NCBI RefSeq assembly: GCF_900108185.1
Contig: NZ_FNVA01000004.1
Coordinates: 434,001 to 498,000 of the forward strand
DNA length: 64,000 bases
Source of the DNA: Bryocella elongata
GTDB lineage: Bacteria; Acidobacteriota; Terriglobia; Terriglobales; Acidobacteriaceae
Reading direction: 5' to 3'
Part shown: positions 28,281-37,480 of the stretch, piece by piece
Position numbering within the stretch: the stretch's first letter is position 1
Layout of the letters: each line of letters begins with the position of its first letter
Notes under the pieces: generated by a model
Database searches by the model: none
Seen by the model: only the letters and a program-made list of their open reading frames with translations
Told to the model about the DNA's origin: nothing
Program-made: the position numbers and the translations under genes

Positions 28281-29690
28281 ATGGTCGAGTGGCTCCTTGT
28301 ACACGGCAGCCTGATCGCCTTCTTCATTCTGGCGAACAGCTTCTTCGTGGCCGCCGAGTTTGCGCTGGTCTCCGCGCGTGAGACGCGGATCGAGCAGTTT
28401 ATTGCGCTCAATCGCCCCGGCGCACGCACGGCGCTGCGGCTCAAGCACAACATCGATGAGTTCCTGCCTGCCGTTCAGTTTGGCGTTACGCTGGCGAGCC
28501 TCGCTCTGGGCGGCATTGGCGAGCATGCACTGGCGGACCTGGTGACGGATGAGCTGGGGCGCATCCCGCATTTTTCGAGCCACGTGACGCTGTACTCGCA
28601 TGCGATCTCGGTCGTGGTGGCGTTTGCGGTGATCACTTACTTCGAGGTCCTGCTCGGCGAGCTGGTGCCGAAGTCGCTGGCACTGCAGCGGGCAGAGCGG
28701 CTGGCGCTGGCGGTTGCGGGGCCGATGGAGGTCTTCATCCGCATCACGCGGCCCGCGGTGAAGGTGATGAACTTCTCCGCGACGCAGGTGCTGCGGGTGT
28801 TTCGCGCGCCGCTGCGGGGCGAGAGCGCGGCGCACTCGCCGGAAGAGCTGAAGCTGATGGCCACGGCGACCCGCCGCATGGGTCTGCTTCCCCCTTTCCA
28901 GGAGGAGATGATCCATCGCGCGATCGAGCTGAACAACGTGACGGCGAGCGAGATCATGACGCCGCGGGGGAAGATCTTCTCGCTACCGGCGGACATGCTG
29001 CTGGAGCAGGCGAGCGCGAAGATCGTCGAGGAGCAGCACTCGCGTGTGCCGGTGTACGACGCGGCCCGCGGGCGCGAGGCGATCATCGGGGTCGTGTACT
29101 CGAAGGATGTGTCGCGGCTGATGCACTTCCGCGGTGTGGCCCGGCCAGTGGCTTCGATGCGGCGTGAGGCGGCGGTGGCCTCTGGCGATGTGAATCTGCG
29201 GCAGGTGATGCGCGAGGTGTTGGTGGTGCCGGAGACCAAGCCCGCGCTGGAGCTGCTGGAGGAGTTCCAGGAGCGGCGGCGGCAGATCGCTATCGTAGTA
29301 GACGAGTTTGGCTCCACGCTGGGCATGGTGACGATGGAGGATGTGCTGGAGCAGATCGTCGGAGAGATGGAGGACGAGTTCGACACCAGCCGTACCTTGC
29401 AGGTGGCTGCTTCCGGTGGCGGACTGATGGTGGAAGGCTCGGCCAGCCTGCGCGATCTTGCAACGCAGCTAGGATGGAAGCTGCCTCGCGAGGCGGGAGT
29501 GGAGACGTTGGCAGGATTCCTGCTCGAGAAGCTTGGGCACATCCCGAAGGTGGGCGAGCGCGTGGACTTTGGCGGACGCTGCTTTGCGGTGATGGAGATG
29601 GACGGCATGCGCATCGCTCGGGTGCGCGTGGATACCGCGACCCCGAAGTTGAAGCCAAAGGCAGCGCAGAGCCCGGCGAATGTCGCGTAG
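28281..29690 (+). CDS. Hemolysin-C/CNNM family membrane protein (DUF21-CBS-CorC_HlyC)
   Basis: 469 residues. N-terminal DUF21 transmembrane domain (residues ~1-190) with the ANSFFVAAEFALVSARETR motif, then two CBS domains starting near EIMTPRGKIFSLP, and a C-terminal CorC_HlyC domain with FGGRCFAVMEMDG. CNNM/CorC relatives take part in magnesium or cobalt efflux; hemolytic activity is a historical name. No close partner gene is evident; the next gene is a peptide-type permease. Confidence 0.9.
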   Translation: MVEWLLVHGSLIAFFILANSFFVAAEFALVSARETRIEQFIALNRPGARTALRLKHNIDEFLPAVQFGVTLASLALGGIGEHALADLVTDELGRIPHFSSHVTLYSHAISVVVAFAVITYFEVLLGELVPKSLALQRAERLALAVAGPMEVFIRITRPAVKVMNFSATQVLRVFRAPLRGESAAHSPEELKLMATATRRMGLLPPFQEEMIHRAIELNNVTASEIMTPRGKIFSLPADMLLEQASAKIVEEQHSRVPVYDAARGREAIIGVVYSKDVSRLMHFRGVARPVASMRREAAVASGDVNLRQVMREVLVVPETKPALELLEEFQERRRQIAIVVDEFGSTLGMVTMEDVLEQIVGEMEDEFDTSRTLQVAASGGGLMVEGSASLRDLATQLGWKLPREAGVETLAGFLLEKLGHIPKVGERVDFGGRCFAVMEMDGMRIARVRVDTATPKLKPKAAQSPANVA

Positions 29691-29765
29691 ATCGATCTTC
29701 GAGGGCGGGAGCCGGGCCAAGTTCCCACAACCCGGTCACTCCCTCCTCACGCTAGACTCAAGCGA

Positions 29766-30731
29766 GTGAGTCAGAAGTCCCCATCACCAGCCTGGACGAC
29801 AGCCAGGAGCATCCTGATGCGTGTCGTGACGACACTGCCCGTGCTGTGGCTGGTGGTCACGATTGTCTTCCTGCTGATTCACCTTGTGCCCGGTGATCCT
29901 ATCGTGCAGATGCTGGGCGACGGAGCGAGCGCGGGCGACGTCGAGAGCCTGCGGCACAGCTTTGGCTTCGACCAGCCTCTGCACACGCAGTATTGGCTGT
30001 ACTGGCGCGGCATTCTGCACGGAGACTTCGGCCGCTCGCTGCGGTTGCATGACTCGGTACTGCATCTTGTACTGCAGCGTTACCCGTACACACTGGCGCT
30101 GACGGTGGCTGGGATGTTGATCGGGGCGGCGCTTGCGATTCCTGCTGGCGTCGCTTCGGCGCGTATGCGGAATCGCTGGCCGGACCGCACGCTGGGGGTT
30201 GCGAGTCTGTTCGGGCTCTCGTTTCCCAACTTCGCACTCGGCCCCATCCTGATCGTTGTGTTCTCCATCGGGCTGGGATGGCTCCCTGTCTCGGGCGCTG
30301 GCGTCGGCGCCGGGCAGTTCCTGGTCCACCTGATCCTGCCTGCCATCACTCTGGGCCTGGGCATGGCGGCGATCCTGACACGCATGGTGCGGACGTCGAT
30401 GCTTGAAGAACTTTCGCAGGACTACATCCGCACGGCGCGCGCCAAAGGCCTCAGCGAGAGCCGCGTCGTCTACGCGCATGCCCTCCGCAATGCGTTGAAT
30501 CCGGTGCTTACCGTGATGGGTCTGCAGTTTGGCTCGCTGCTGGCAGGTGCGATCGTGACGGAGACGATCTTCAGCTGGCCGGGCCTCGGGCGGCTGACGC
30601 TTTCGGCGATCTCCAACCGCGACTACGCGCTGGTGCAGGGAAGCATCCTTGCGATTGGGCTCACCTACGTCGCGGTAAACCTCATTACTGACTCGCTTTA
30701 TGCGCTGGCGGATCCACGCATGCGCCGCTGA
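29766..30731 (+). CDS. ABC transporter permease, OppB/DppB type
   Basis: 321 residues with six membrane segments. LIHLVPGDP near the first helix, LQRYPYTLALT and the EAA loop YIRTARAKGLSESRVVYAHALRNAL are typical of dipeptide/oligopeptide/nickel permeases. The ATG at 29817 has AGGAG eight bases upstream and gives a protein 17 residues shorter, so the start is not fixed. The usual partner permease is not downstream: an OppC-type gene lies 1.4 kb away on the opposite strand, and no binding protein or ATPases are present. Confidence 0.88.
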   Translation: MSQKSPSPAWTTARSILMRVVTTLPVLWLVVTIVFLLIHLVPGDPIVQMLGDGASAGDVESLRHSFGFDQPLHTQYWLYWRGILHGDFGRSLRLHDSVLHLVLQRYPYTLALTVAGMLIGAALAIPAGVASARMRNRWPDRTLGVASLFGLSFPNFALGPILIVVFSIGLGWLPVSGAGVGAGQFLVHLILPAITLGLGMAAILTRMVRTSMLEELSQDYIRTARAKGLSESRVVYAHALRNALNPVLTVMGLQFGSLLAGAIVTETIFSWPGLGRLTLSAISNRDYALVQGSILAIGLTYVAVNLITDSLYALADPRMRR

Positions 30732-30788
30732 GGTGGGTCCTATGGTTTTGCCACGTCGTGTTGACGTGCAATCGGGAGAGATCGGCGA

Positions 30789-31526
30789 ATGAAATTCGTA
30801 GATGCTGGCGGAATGAAGCGCTTGCTGGCTGCAGGGTTTGTGGGGCTCGCGGCGTATGGGGCCGGCGCACAGATCAGCGTTCCTGCGGCCCCGAATCCGG
30901 CCTCCGCCGCGCGTGACTTCAGAGACTCGCGCTACGGCGTCCACCTGGAGGTTCCGGCCGGTTGGACGCTGGCGCGGCGCGATGGGGAGCTCAGTAACTT
31001 CCTGCTCGACGTAAAGGGTTCGCCCGCGTCCAGTGTCGTAAGGGCCGCGTCCAGCATGGACTTCAATCCCTTTCCTCACTCCACCTTTGGCGGAGCCCTG
31101 CTGTATTTCACGGTGCAGCCGAACTCCGACGAACGGAGCTGCGAGAAGCAGGCGGACGCTTCCGCAGGGAAGAGCGAGGTCGTGGGCATCGGGGGCATGG
31201 GATTTACGCATGCTCACGTTGAGCATGGCAGCGAATGTGTGGAAGCCCGCGATGACGTGTACACGGCCTATCGGAAGCACGCCTGCTATCGCTTCGATCT
31301 TGAGGTCAACACCTTCTGCTCAGGATCGAGCGGAGCCCAGGAACTGAGCGCGGGCGAGTTGCACGACATTGAAGCTCGGCTCGCCGGAATCCTGTCGACC
31401 GTGACGTTCTCGTGGGAAAAATCCGGGGCACAAGAGGTGCCGGTATCGGATGCTCCTGTGTCACCGCGGACTCCACTGAAGAGTTCGCTTCCCGACGCTG
31501 CCAAGGGGCCAGGTACGGACCTCTAG
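30789..31526 (+). CDS. Secreted hypothetical protein
   Basis: 245 residues with a short signal peptide (hydrophobic about 12-25, cleavage near GAGAQ). The mature domain has two beta-rich parts, DSRYGVHLEVPAGWTLARR being similar in style to PsbP/DUF1795-like outer-surface domains, and several cysteines that could form disulfides. The C-terminus is a Pro/Ser-rich tail. No function is recognised. GGGAGAG precedes the ATG at a normal distance. It sits between the OppB-type permease and a convergent phosphodiesterase. Confidence 0.7.
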   Translation: MKFVDAGGMKRLLAAGFVGLAAYGAGAQISVPAAPNPASAARDFRDSRYGVHLEVPAGWTLARRDGELSNFLLDVKGSPASSVVRAASSMDFNPFPHSTFGGALLYFTVQPNSDERSCEKQADASAGKSEVVGIGGMGFTHAHVEHGSECVEARDDVYTAYRKHACYRFDLEVNTFCSGSSGAQELSAGELHDIEARLAGILSTVTFSWEKSGAQEVPVSDAPVSPRTPLKSSLPDAAKGPGTDL

Positions 31527-31546
31527 CCGACTTCGCGGGGGGGGCG

Positions 31547-32005
31547 CTAGATCGCTAGATCGAGAAGTTCCGCGGTGGCCTGCCCCTTGTCGATGTTGAG
31601 CCAGGCCATCGCAATCGGCAGGGAGAACCGTCTGGGGCCGCAACTCCCGGGGTTCAGGTAGATCACGCCGTTGCGTTCGCGAATCTCCGGCTGGTGAGAG
31701 TGGCCGAAGATGACGACGCCTACCTGCGCGGCCTCCGGCTTGATGTCCAGATCGGCGATCGAGTGCAGCATGTAGATCAGGGTTCCGCCGAGTTCGATCA
31801 CTTCCGTCGCGGGCAGGAGAGCGCAGGCGCCGCGGGTGTCGACATTGCCTCGGATGGCTGTCACCGGTGCAATCTCCCGCAGCGCGTCGAGGATGCGGAT
31901 GTCTCCCACATCGCCGGCATGAAGGATGTGCTCTGCGCCCTGAACGGTCTGGAGCACCTGCGGTCGCAGCAGGCCATGGGTGTCTGAGAGAACGGCGATA
32001 CGCAT
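31547..32005 (-). CDS. YfcE/MJ0936 family metallophosphoesterase
   Basis: 152 residues, calcineurin-like fold with two-metal site. Ligands are visible in SDTHG (Asp8, His10), HAGDVGD (Asp32), GNVD (Asn54) and GHSHQP. Members hydrolyse phosphodiesters or phosphomonoesters in the cytoplasm; the natural substrate is often unknown. It lies 87 bases downstream of the OppC-type permease on the same strand and may be cotranscribed. Confidence 0.92.
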   Translation of the reverse strand: MRIAVLSDTHGLLRPQVLQTVQGAEHILHAGDVGDIRILDALREIAPVTAIRGNVDTRGACALLPATEVIELGGTLIYMLHSIADLDIKPEAAQVGVVIFGHSHQPEIRERNGVIYLNPGSCGPRRFSLPIAMAWLNIDKGQATAELLDLAI

Positions 32006-32092
32006 CAGTGGCTCCCTTTCTTCAACGTAGCCTGAAGCTGGGGACGTCGTCGTCTCACTGCATAGGAGAAAGCGTACGTCGTCAGCCCGACC

Positions 32093-32992
32093 CTACTCCA
32101 GCCGGGTACGCGGATCGAGGGCATCGCGGAGCCCGTCGCCGACGAGATTGAACGCGAGGACGCAAAGTGCGACGAACGCGGCCGGAAAGACAACAAGGTA
32201 CGGCGCATCAAAGAGATGCGAGCGGGCGTCGTTGAGCATCGAGCCCCAGGTGGCCGTGGGCGGCTGAACGCCCAGCCCCAGGAAGCTGAGGGTGGCTTCA
32301 GCGAGGACGGCCGCCGCCATGCCGACAGCTGCTTGGACCAGGAGCGGTTGCAGGATGTTCGGCAGGATGTGCCGGAGGAGGAGACGCAGATCCGAAGCTC
32401 CGAGAGATCTGGCTGCTGCCACGAACTCTCGTTCTTTCATCGACATGACCTGCGCCCGGACGAGACGGGCGTAATTTACCCAGCCAGCCAGAGCAAGGGC
32501 CAGAATCAGGTTTTCGAGTCCGGGGCCCATGAACGCAACGAAGGCGATCGCGAGCAGGATCCCGGGAAGAGCGAGGAAGACGTTGGACAGGTACACGTTG
32601 ATGACTGTGTCGATCCAACCGCCGTAAAAGCCGGCGAGGGCCCCCAGGAGAAGTCCTGCTCCCAGCGAAAGCCCAACGACGGACACTGCGACCGTCAGGG
32701 AGACGCGGGCGCCGTAGAGCGATCGCGAGAGGACGTCACGGCCAAGCTCGTCGGTTCCGAAGAGGTGCTGCGCTGAAGGGCTTTGCAGGCGAGCGTCCAG
32801 GTTCAGCGCGGCGGGATCGTGCGGAGCAATCCAGGGCGCCAGGAGAGCCATTGCCAGGAAGGCCGCCAGCAGAAAAAAGCCGGCCGCCGCCATGGGGTGA
32901 CGTGCGATTCGATAGCGGTGTCTATCTGCTTTCGACGCGTCGTGCGAAGTTTGCATCCAACGGAAGATGGTGTCCATTCCTTGTCCCATCAT
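32093..32992 (-). CDS. ABC transporter permease, OppC/DppC type
   Basis: 299 residues with the OppC N-terminal domain (RHPMAAAGFFLLAAFLAMALLAPW), the HLFGTDELGRDVLSRSLYGARVSL motif and the EAA loop REFVAAARSLGASDLRLLLRHILPNI. Together with the OppB-type protein encoded at 29766-30731 it could form the channel of a peptide transporter, but the two genes face each other rather than sharing an operon. Several N-terminal ATG codons are possible; the one at 32992 is the longest. Confidence 0.9.
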   Translation of the reverse strand: MMGQGMDTIFRWMQTSHDASKADRHRYRIARHPMAAAGFFLLAAFLAMALLAPWIAPHDPAALNLDARLQSPSAQHLFGTDELGRDVLSRSLYGARVSLTVAVSVVGLSLGAGLLLGALAGFYGGWIDTVINVYLSNVFLALPGILLAIAFVAFMGPGLENLILALALAGWVNYARLVRAQVMSMKEREFVAAARSLGASDLRLLLRHILPNILQPLLVQAAVGMAAAVLAEATLSFLGLGVQPPTATWGSMLNDARSHLFDAPYLVVFPAAFVALCVLAFNLVGDGLRDALDPRTRLE

Positions 32993-33170
32993 AGAGCGCC
33001 GTAAAGGGAACTGTGGCGTATCCAGACGTTTGATTTGACTGCAACATGTTGGAAACTATTGGTTTGAGCGAGTAGAATCAAGACACCCTCAAACCAAAAC
33101 ACTTAGCTCAATCGCCCCGAAAAGAGCACCGAATGAGCGCGCGGCGATCAAAAAACGGGAGTCTTCACGA

Positions 33171-34166
33171 ATGAAGTTGGAAGGATCTACGGCGGTCGTC
33201 TGCGGTGCGGGCGGCTTCATTGGTGGTCACCTGGTCAAGAGCCTTCTGGCAAGTGGGATTAAGGTCCTGCGGGCAGTCGATGTCAAGCCGCTGGACGAGT
33301 GGTATCAGGTTACGGAGGGCGTGGAAAATCTCTCCATCGATCTCAAGGAGATCGAGAGCTGCAGGGTTGCGGTCAAGGGAGTTGACCTGGTGTACCAGCT
33401 CGCCGCCGATATGGGCGGCATGGGCTTTATCGAGAACAACAAAGCGCTTTGTATGCTCAGCGTTCTCACCAACACCCATATGCTGATGGCGGCGAAAGAC
33501 GCTGGTGTAAAGCGCTTCTTCTACTCTTCTTCTGCCTGTGTCTACAACGGTGAGAAGCAGACGAGTCCAGATGTGATTCCGCTGAAAGAAAGCGATGCCT
33601 ATCCGGCGCTCCCGGAAGACGGCTATGGCTGGGAGAAGCTGTTCAGCGAACGTATGTGCAGGCATTTCGAAGAGGACTTCGGCCTCGTCTGCCGCGTCGC
33701 GCGCTATCACAACGTGTATGGTCCGCACGGCACCTGGGATGGCGGTCGTGAGAAGGCGCCCGCAGCTATCTGCCGCAAGGTTATTGAGGCAAAGCTGAGC
33801 GGGAAGCACGAGATTACGATCTGGGGCAACGGCGAGCAGACGCGCAGCTTCATGTATATCGACGACTGCACGCTGGGATCGCAGATGATCATGAGCAGCG
33901 ATATCGACGAACCCATCAACCTGGGCTCGAACGAGCTGGTGACGATCAATCAGCTTGTGGATATCGCCGAAGATATTGCAGGGATCAAACTGAATCGTCG
34001 CTATGATCTCTCCGCTCCGAAGGGTGTGAACGGCCGCAACAGCGATAACACGCTTATTGTGGACAGGTTGAGTTGGCAACCATCCATCCGGCTGCGCGAT
34101 GGGCTCGAAAGGACGTATCGCTGGATCGAAGCCGAGATCAAGGCGAGAGACGCCCGGGGGAACTAA
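33171..34166 (+). CDS. GDP-mannose 3,5-epimerase-like NAD-dependent sugar epimerase
   Basis: 331 residues, extended short-chain dehydrogenase/reductase. NAD-binding GAGGFIGGHL (residues ~12-21), then LAADMGGMGFIENN, SSSACVY, YGWEK (the catalytic YxxxK), RYHNVYGPHGTWDGGREKAPAA and a QTRSFMYIDDC segment. This run of motifs is close to GDP-mannose 3,5-epimerase, which makes GDP-L-galactose and GDP-L-gulose. The exact sugar needs biochemical proof. It is followed after three bases by a WecG/TagA transferase, so the pair probably makes and adds an unusual sugar for a surface glycan. Confidence 0.85.
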   Translation: MKLEGSTAVVCGAGGFIGGHLVKSLLASGIKVLRAVDVKPLDEWYQVTEGVENLSIDLKEIESCRVAVKGVDLVYQLAADMGGMGFIENNKALCMLSVLTNTHMLMAAKDAGVKRFFYSSSACVYNGEKQTSPDVIPLKESDAYPALPEDGYGWEKLFSERMCRHFEEDFGLVCRVARYHNVYGPHGTWDGGREKAPAAICRKVIEAKLSGKHEITIWGNGEQTRSFMYIDDCTLGSQMIMSSDIDEPINLGSNELVTINQLVDIAEDIAGIKLNRRYDLSAPKGVNGRNSDNTLIVDRLSWQPSIRLRDGLERTYRWIEAEIKARDARGN

Positions 34167-34169
34167 AGA

Positions 34170-34931
34170 ATGCTGCGTAGAAAAAAGACGCGCACGACAA
34201 TCCTGGGCGTTGAGTTTTTCTCAGGGACGGTAGAGCAGGCGGTGGCTACCATCGAGCAAGGCGGCCTCCTCGTCGTTCCCGCCGCACCCGCGCTGAAGAA
34301 CCTGACGCACGATCGCGTCTATCGTGAGGCTCTTCTGGGGGCCGATCTTGCGATCACCGATTCGGCATTCATGGTCATGATCTGGAATTTTCTGCAAGGA
34401 GACAATCTCCAGCGGCTATCCGGGTTGCAGTACCAGCGCTATCTGCTGGACCAGCAGAGCGTTCGCGATCCGGGGAATACCGTGTGGGTGATGGCTAACA
34501 AGCCCAGCGCGAAGCGGAATCTCGAATACCTTGCCACCGTCGGAATCAGTGTCCCGGAAGAGTGCGTTTACACGGCGCCTATGTATGGAGAGCACGACGC
34601 GATTGAAGATCAGGAGCTGGTGGATCTCATCGATCGCCTCCGCCCCCATCATGTTGTCATCACGATTGGTGGAGGGTCGCAGGAGAAGCTGGGCTTCTAT
34701 CTGAAGCAGCATCTCAGCTTTCTCCCTGCGATCCATTGCACCGGAGCGGCTATTGCGTTTCTGAGCGGAGACCAGGTGCACATCCCCGGATGGGCCGATC
34801 GCCTGTACATGGGCTGGCTTGTCCGATCGCTCTCGGACCCGATGCGCTTCATCCCGCGGTACTGGGATGCCCGCAAGCTGTTCCAACTGATCGTGCGCTA
34901 TCGTGAGCGCCTGCCCGCCACCGCCGACTAA
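34170..34931 (+). CDS. WecG/TagA/CpsF family glycosyltransferase
   Basis: 253 residues of GT family 26. Typical segments are LTHDRVYREALLGADLAITDS, the LSGLQYQRYLL stretch, GGGSQEKLGFYL and the C-terminal basic/aromatic MGWLVRSLSDPMRFIPRYW that places it at the membrane. Such enzymes transfer a sugar to a lipid-linked acceptor in polysaccharide or teichoic-acid-like synthesis. It follows the epimerase gene by three bases, forming a two-gene operon; no flippase or polymerase is near. Confidence 0.87.
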   Translation: MLRRKKTRTTILGVEFFSGTVEQAVATIEQGGLLVVPAAPALKNLTHDRVYREALLGADLAITDSAFMVMIWNFLQGDNLQRLSGLQYQRYLLDQQSVRDPGNTVWVMANKPSAKRNLEYLATVGISVPEECVYTAPMYGEHDAIEDQELVDLIDRLRPHHVVITIGGGSQEKLGFYLKQHLSFLPAIHCTGAAIAFLSGDQVHIPGWADRLYMGWLVRSLSDPMRFIPRYWDARKLFQLIVRYRERLPATAD

Positions 34932-35020
34932 GCTTTTCCAACTCCTCGCCCACATTACCTTCGGCTGACTTTTTTGCATGTGCCGCGCGTGGAGTTTGCG
35001 GCTCCGGTGTCCAATCAATC

Positions 35021-35794
35021 ATGCTTCGCCTCGGGTCTCTGTTGTGCTCGCTCGCTTGCCTTGCCCTCGCCGGATTGGAAACTTCCGCCGTGGCCCAGCG
35101 TTCGCCCACCTCATTGGCAGAGCAGTACCTGTTCCAGTCTGCGAACCAGGAGCGCGCGTCACGGGGACTTCCTCCACTGCGTTGGGACGCTTCTCTGTAC
35201 CACGCGGCCTATGACCACGCCCGGGAGATGGCGGCCCGCGAGACGATCTCCCACCAGTTTCCAGGGGAGAGCGAACTCGAGGTGCGGGGCCGGTACGAGG
35301 GCGCTCGGTTCAGTCTGATTGCGGAGAATGTGGCGATGGCGCCCAGCGTCGCCGTCGTGCACACGGCATGGATGAATTCGCCGGGGCACAGGGCCAATCT
35401 GCTTGATCCGCGGGTGGACTCGATCGGGATCAGCGTGCTGCGCCGGGGCAACGAGCTGTATGCCGTGCAGGACTTTGACCGGTCAGTGAAGATGCTCTCT
35501 CTGGATGAGCAGGAACAGCGCGTAGCGACGCTCGTGGCGTCAGGCGGAGCGATCGACCTGTTGCCTGCGACAGAAGATGCGCGTCGTACCTGCCAGATGG
35601 AGTCAGGCTATGCTGGAGAGCGGCAGCCGTGGTTCGTGATGCGCTACACAGCCGCAGATCTTGAGCACCTTCCGGATGCGTTGCGAGAACGGCTCGGAAG
35701 CGGTCGCTATCATCAGGCAGCCATCGGAGCTTGTCCGGCACGCGACACGAAGAACTTCTCCGCATTCAACATCGCGGTTTTGTTGTATCCCTAA
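35021..35794 (+). CDS. Secreted CAP (SCP/PR-1-like) domain protein
   Basis: 257 residues with a signal peptide (1-25, SAVAQ). The CAP domain covers ~32-150, with NQERASRGLPPLRWDASLYHAA, then ISHQFPG and HTAWMNSPGHRANLL, which hold the conserved histidines and glutamate of the cavity. The C-terminal ~100 residues are a separate region with two cysteines and no recognised family. Bacterial CAP proteins are extracellular and of mostly unknown role. It is the last chromosomal gene before the tRNA insertion site. Confidence 0.85.
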   Translation: MLRLGSLLCSLACLALAGLETSAVAQRSPTSLAEQYLFQSANQERASRGLPPLRWDASLYHAAYDHAREMAARETISHQFPGESELEVRGRYEGARFSLIAENVAMAPSVAVVHTAWMNSPGHRANLLDPRVDSIGISVLRRGNELYAVQDFDRSVKMLSLDEQEQRVATLVASGGAIDLLPATEDARRTCQMESGYAGERQPWFVMRYTAADLEHLPDALRERLGSGRYHQAAIGACPARDTKNFSAFNIAVLLYP

Positions 35795-35880
35795 AATTGT
35801 GATCTTCGCACCTGCAGACGATCGCCGTGGCCTGCACGTTGACCGCGATGGTGCCGATGAGGTTTGCACAGCGAGGGCCT

Positions 35881-35909
35881 TTGACCCTGCGGCTGTCGTT
35901 TGGTATAAA
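35881..35909 (+). promoter_or_regulatory. Sigma-70-type promoter of tRNA-Asn
   Basis: TTGACC (35881-35886) and TATAAA (35904-35909) separated by exactly 17 bases, about 43 bases before the tRNA gene. Close to the housekeeping consensus. Confidence 0.75.
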
Positions 35910-35951
35910 AGAGATCGAGCGGTCGCCCTGACCGCCGCGTTCCAAGCGCGA

Positions 35952-36140
<189 letters not shown>

Positions 36141-36193
36141 GAGCAATTGGGAGATGGCGGAATTTCGTATCCAAGATCGGTCCGCCGGCCGGG

Positions 36194-36991
36194 TTATGGA
36201 TGTTCTTGCTCACCCGCGAGCACGGAGTCGCTGTTACGGTGGCACTCTCCATACATCTTGTGCCGACCACACCAACAAGGCAGCGTCGGCTTAATCTGAC
36301 GGAGATGCTCCGCCGGCGTCATCGCCTTGGCCGAGCGGCCTGGCCAATAGCCCGACCAGAAATCCATCGCCCGCGCGGGACCGCTTCGCGTCTGTACCCA
36401 TTGGAAGCGCGGAGCATCTTCGACAATCGCCTCGCCGGGTAGCGGCTGATAAAGCGGAGTGACGACGTGGCCGATCTTCCGGCAGAGCCTTCGGGTGCGG
36501 AGCCAGACCAGATGTTTCGCGACGTACTGCGTGAGCTGGTCGAGAAACTGCGTGTAGTAGTCCGCGTCTTCAACGAATCGAAACTCGGCACTTGAAAACA
36601 CGCACAGGCCGGGCAGCGGCCTGCCACTGTAGTCAATGGTTTGGTCGCTCCTCGGGTGCGGGTGGACCGCGGTATCGGCGTAGTACGGCTGGTAGCGCGG
36701 ACTAAGCAGGTAAGCGCGCGGCACGGCGTCCGGCTGCGTGCAGACCATCACCTCGCACGGCGCCGCCATGTTCACTAACAGCGGGTGCGCCCAGTGGCTT
36801 TCTGTAGACGCGCCGGGACGAATCGAGCCAGCAGAGATCCATAGCGTGCGCTCGGCCTCGATGTCGCAAAGGATGGAGCGCGCGGCAGCATCGTCTGAAT
36901 AGGGCTGAATCACACCGCGCCAGGCGGAAACCGTCAGCCCATCGGCTGGCGGCTCCGCCTGGACGAATTGCTGGTAGTCCGGCGTTAGCAT
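36194..36991 (-). CDS. E2 ubiquitin-conjugating-like protein with C-terminal SEC-C motif
   Basis: 265 residues. The middle of the protein follows an E2-like pattern: a proline/aromatic segment PRAYLLSPRYQPYY, then HPHP (residues 110-113), then PLPGLCVF with Cys130 at the position of the E2 catalytic cysteine, and a helical C-lobe DADYYTQFLDQLTQYVAKH ending in WLRTRR. The C-terminus has an intact SEC-C zinc motif, CWCGRHKMYGECH (residues 239-251), found in many proteins that bind other proteins or ribosomes. E2 similarity is by motif only. It is five bases downstream of the DUF3892 gene and probably translated with it. It is placed at the integration end of the element, a common spot for defence cargo. 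Confidence 0.55.
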   Translation of the reverse strand: MLTPDYQQFVQAEPPADGLTVSAWRGVIQPYSDDAAARSILCDIEAERTLWISAGSIRPGASTESHWAHPLLVNMAAPCEVMVCTQPDAVPRAYLLSPRYQPYYADTAVHPHPRSDQTIDYSGRPLPGLCVFSSAEFRFVEDADYYTQFLDQLTQYVAKHLVWLRTRRLCRKIGHVVTPLYQPLPGEAIVEDAPRFQWVQTRSGPARAMDFWSGYWPGRSAKAMTPAEHLRQIKPTLPCWCGRHKMYGECHRNSDSVLAGEQEHP

Positions 36992-36996
36992 CGGCT

Positions 36997-37353
36997 TTAC
37001 TTCAGCAACTTCACGCCGACACAGTGGCCGCGCTGCACCGGCGCGGGACGGTACGGGGCCGGCGACGGCGCGACAGCTTGAGTGTGCCGGCAGATTGGCA
37101 GCCGGCCCAGGTTGTCCGTGACGACCCCGTCGCGGTGGGTTTCGAGGAAACGGCGGGTGCCGTTGTGGGCAACGCGCACGTCAGCTTGGTTGCCCTTGTC
37201 GTCGCGCACGGCAAATCTCTCCGTGCCGGCGTTGATCGCCGCGATGGCCTGCGCCTCGGTGAAGTGTTTCAGCGCGCCGGTGGCGCTGTCCGTGCCCCCG
37301 ACCGCAGCGATGCTGCCATTTGATGCGTGGGTAATACAACCTAGGTAGATCAA
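36997..37353 (-). CDS. DUF3892-like protein
   Basis: 118 residues from TTG at 37353, which has AAGGAG six bases upstream; an alternative GTG at 37380 would add nine residues but has no ribosome site. The pattern fits DUF3892: a first strand with a THASNGSIAAVGG turn, an ALKHFTEAQAIAAINAG helix, FAVRDDKGNQADVRV, and the RFLETHRDGVVTDNLGRLP ending. DUF3892 is small and its function is not known. It is the first gene of a two-gene operon with the E2-like protein; a dyad shared with the sigma operon is 60 bases upstream. Confidence 0.7.
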   Translation of the reverse strand: MIYLGCITHASNGSIAAVGGTDSATGALKHFTEAQAIAAINAGTERFAVRDDKGNQADVRVAHNGTRRFLETHRDGVVTDNLGRLPICRHTQAVAPSPAPYRPAPVQRGHCVGVKLLK

Positions 37354-37412
37354 AGTTTTCTCCTTATTGCGGGCTCCCACCGTATACTCGGCGATGGTAT
37401 GTTCACCCCATC

Positions 37413-37430
37413 TAACGAAGGGGCGTTACA
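37413..37430 (-). promoter_or_regulatory. Dyad operator TAACG-N6-CGTTA, copy 1
   Basis: Inverted repeat TAACG/CGTTA with a six-base spacer, 60 bases upstream of the DUF3892 start and 50 bases upstream of the divergent metalloprotease gene. The 18-base site differs at only one position from a site upstream of the sigma factor gene at 39256-39273. Confidence 0.65.
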
Positions 37431-37480
37431 GGACATCGGCACATGGCTGGAATCGACAGATTTCGTAAGGAGGCTGCCGG

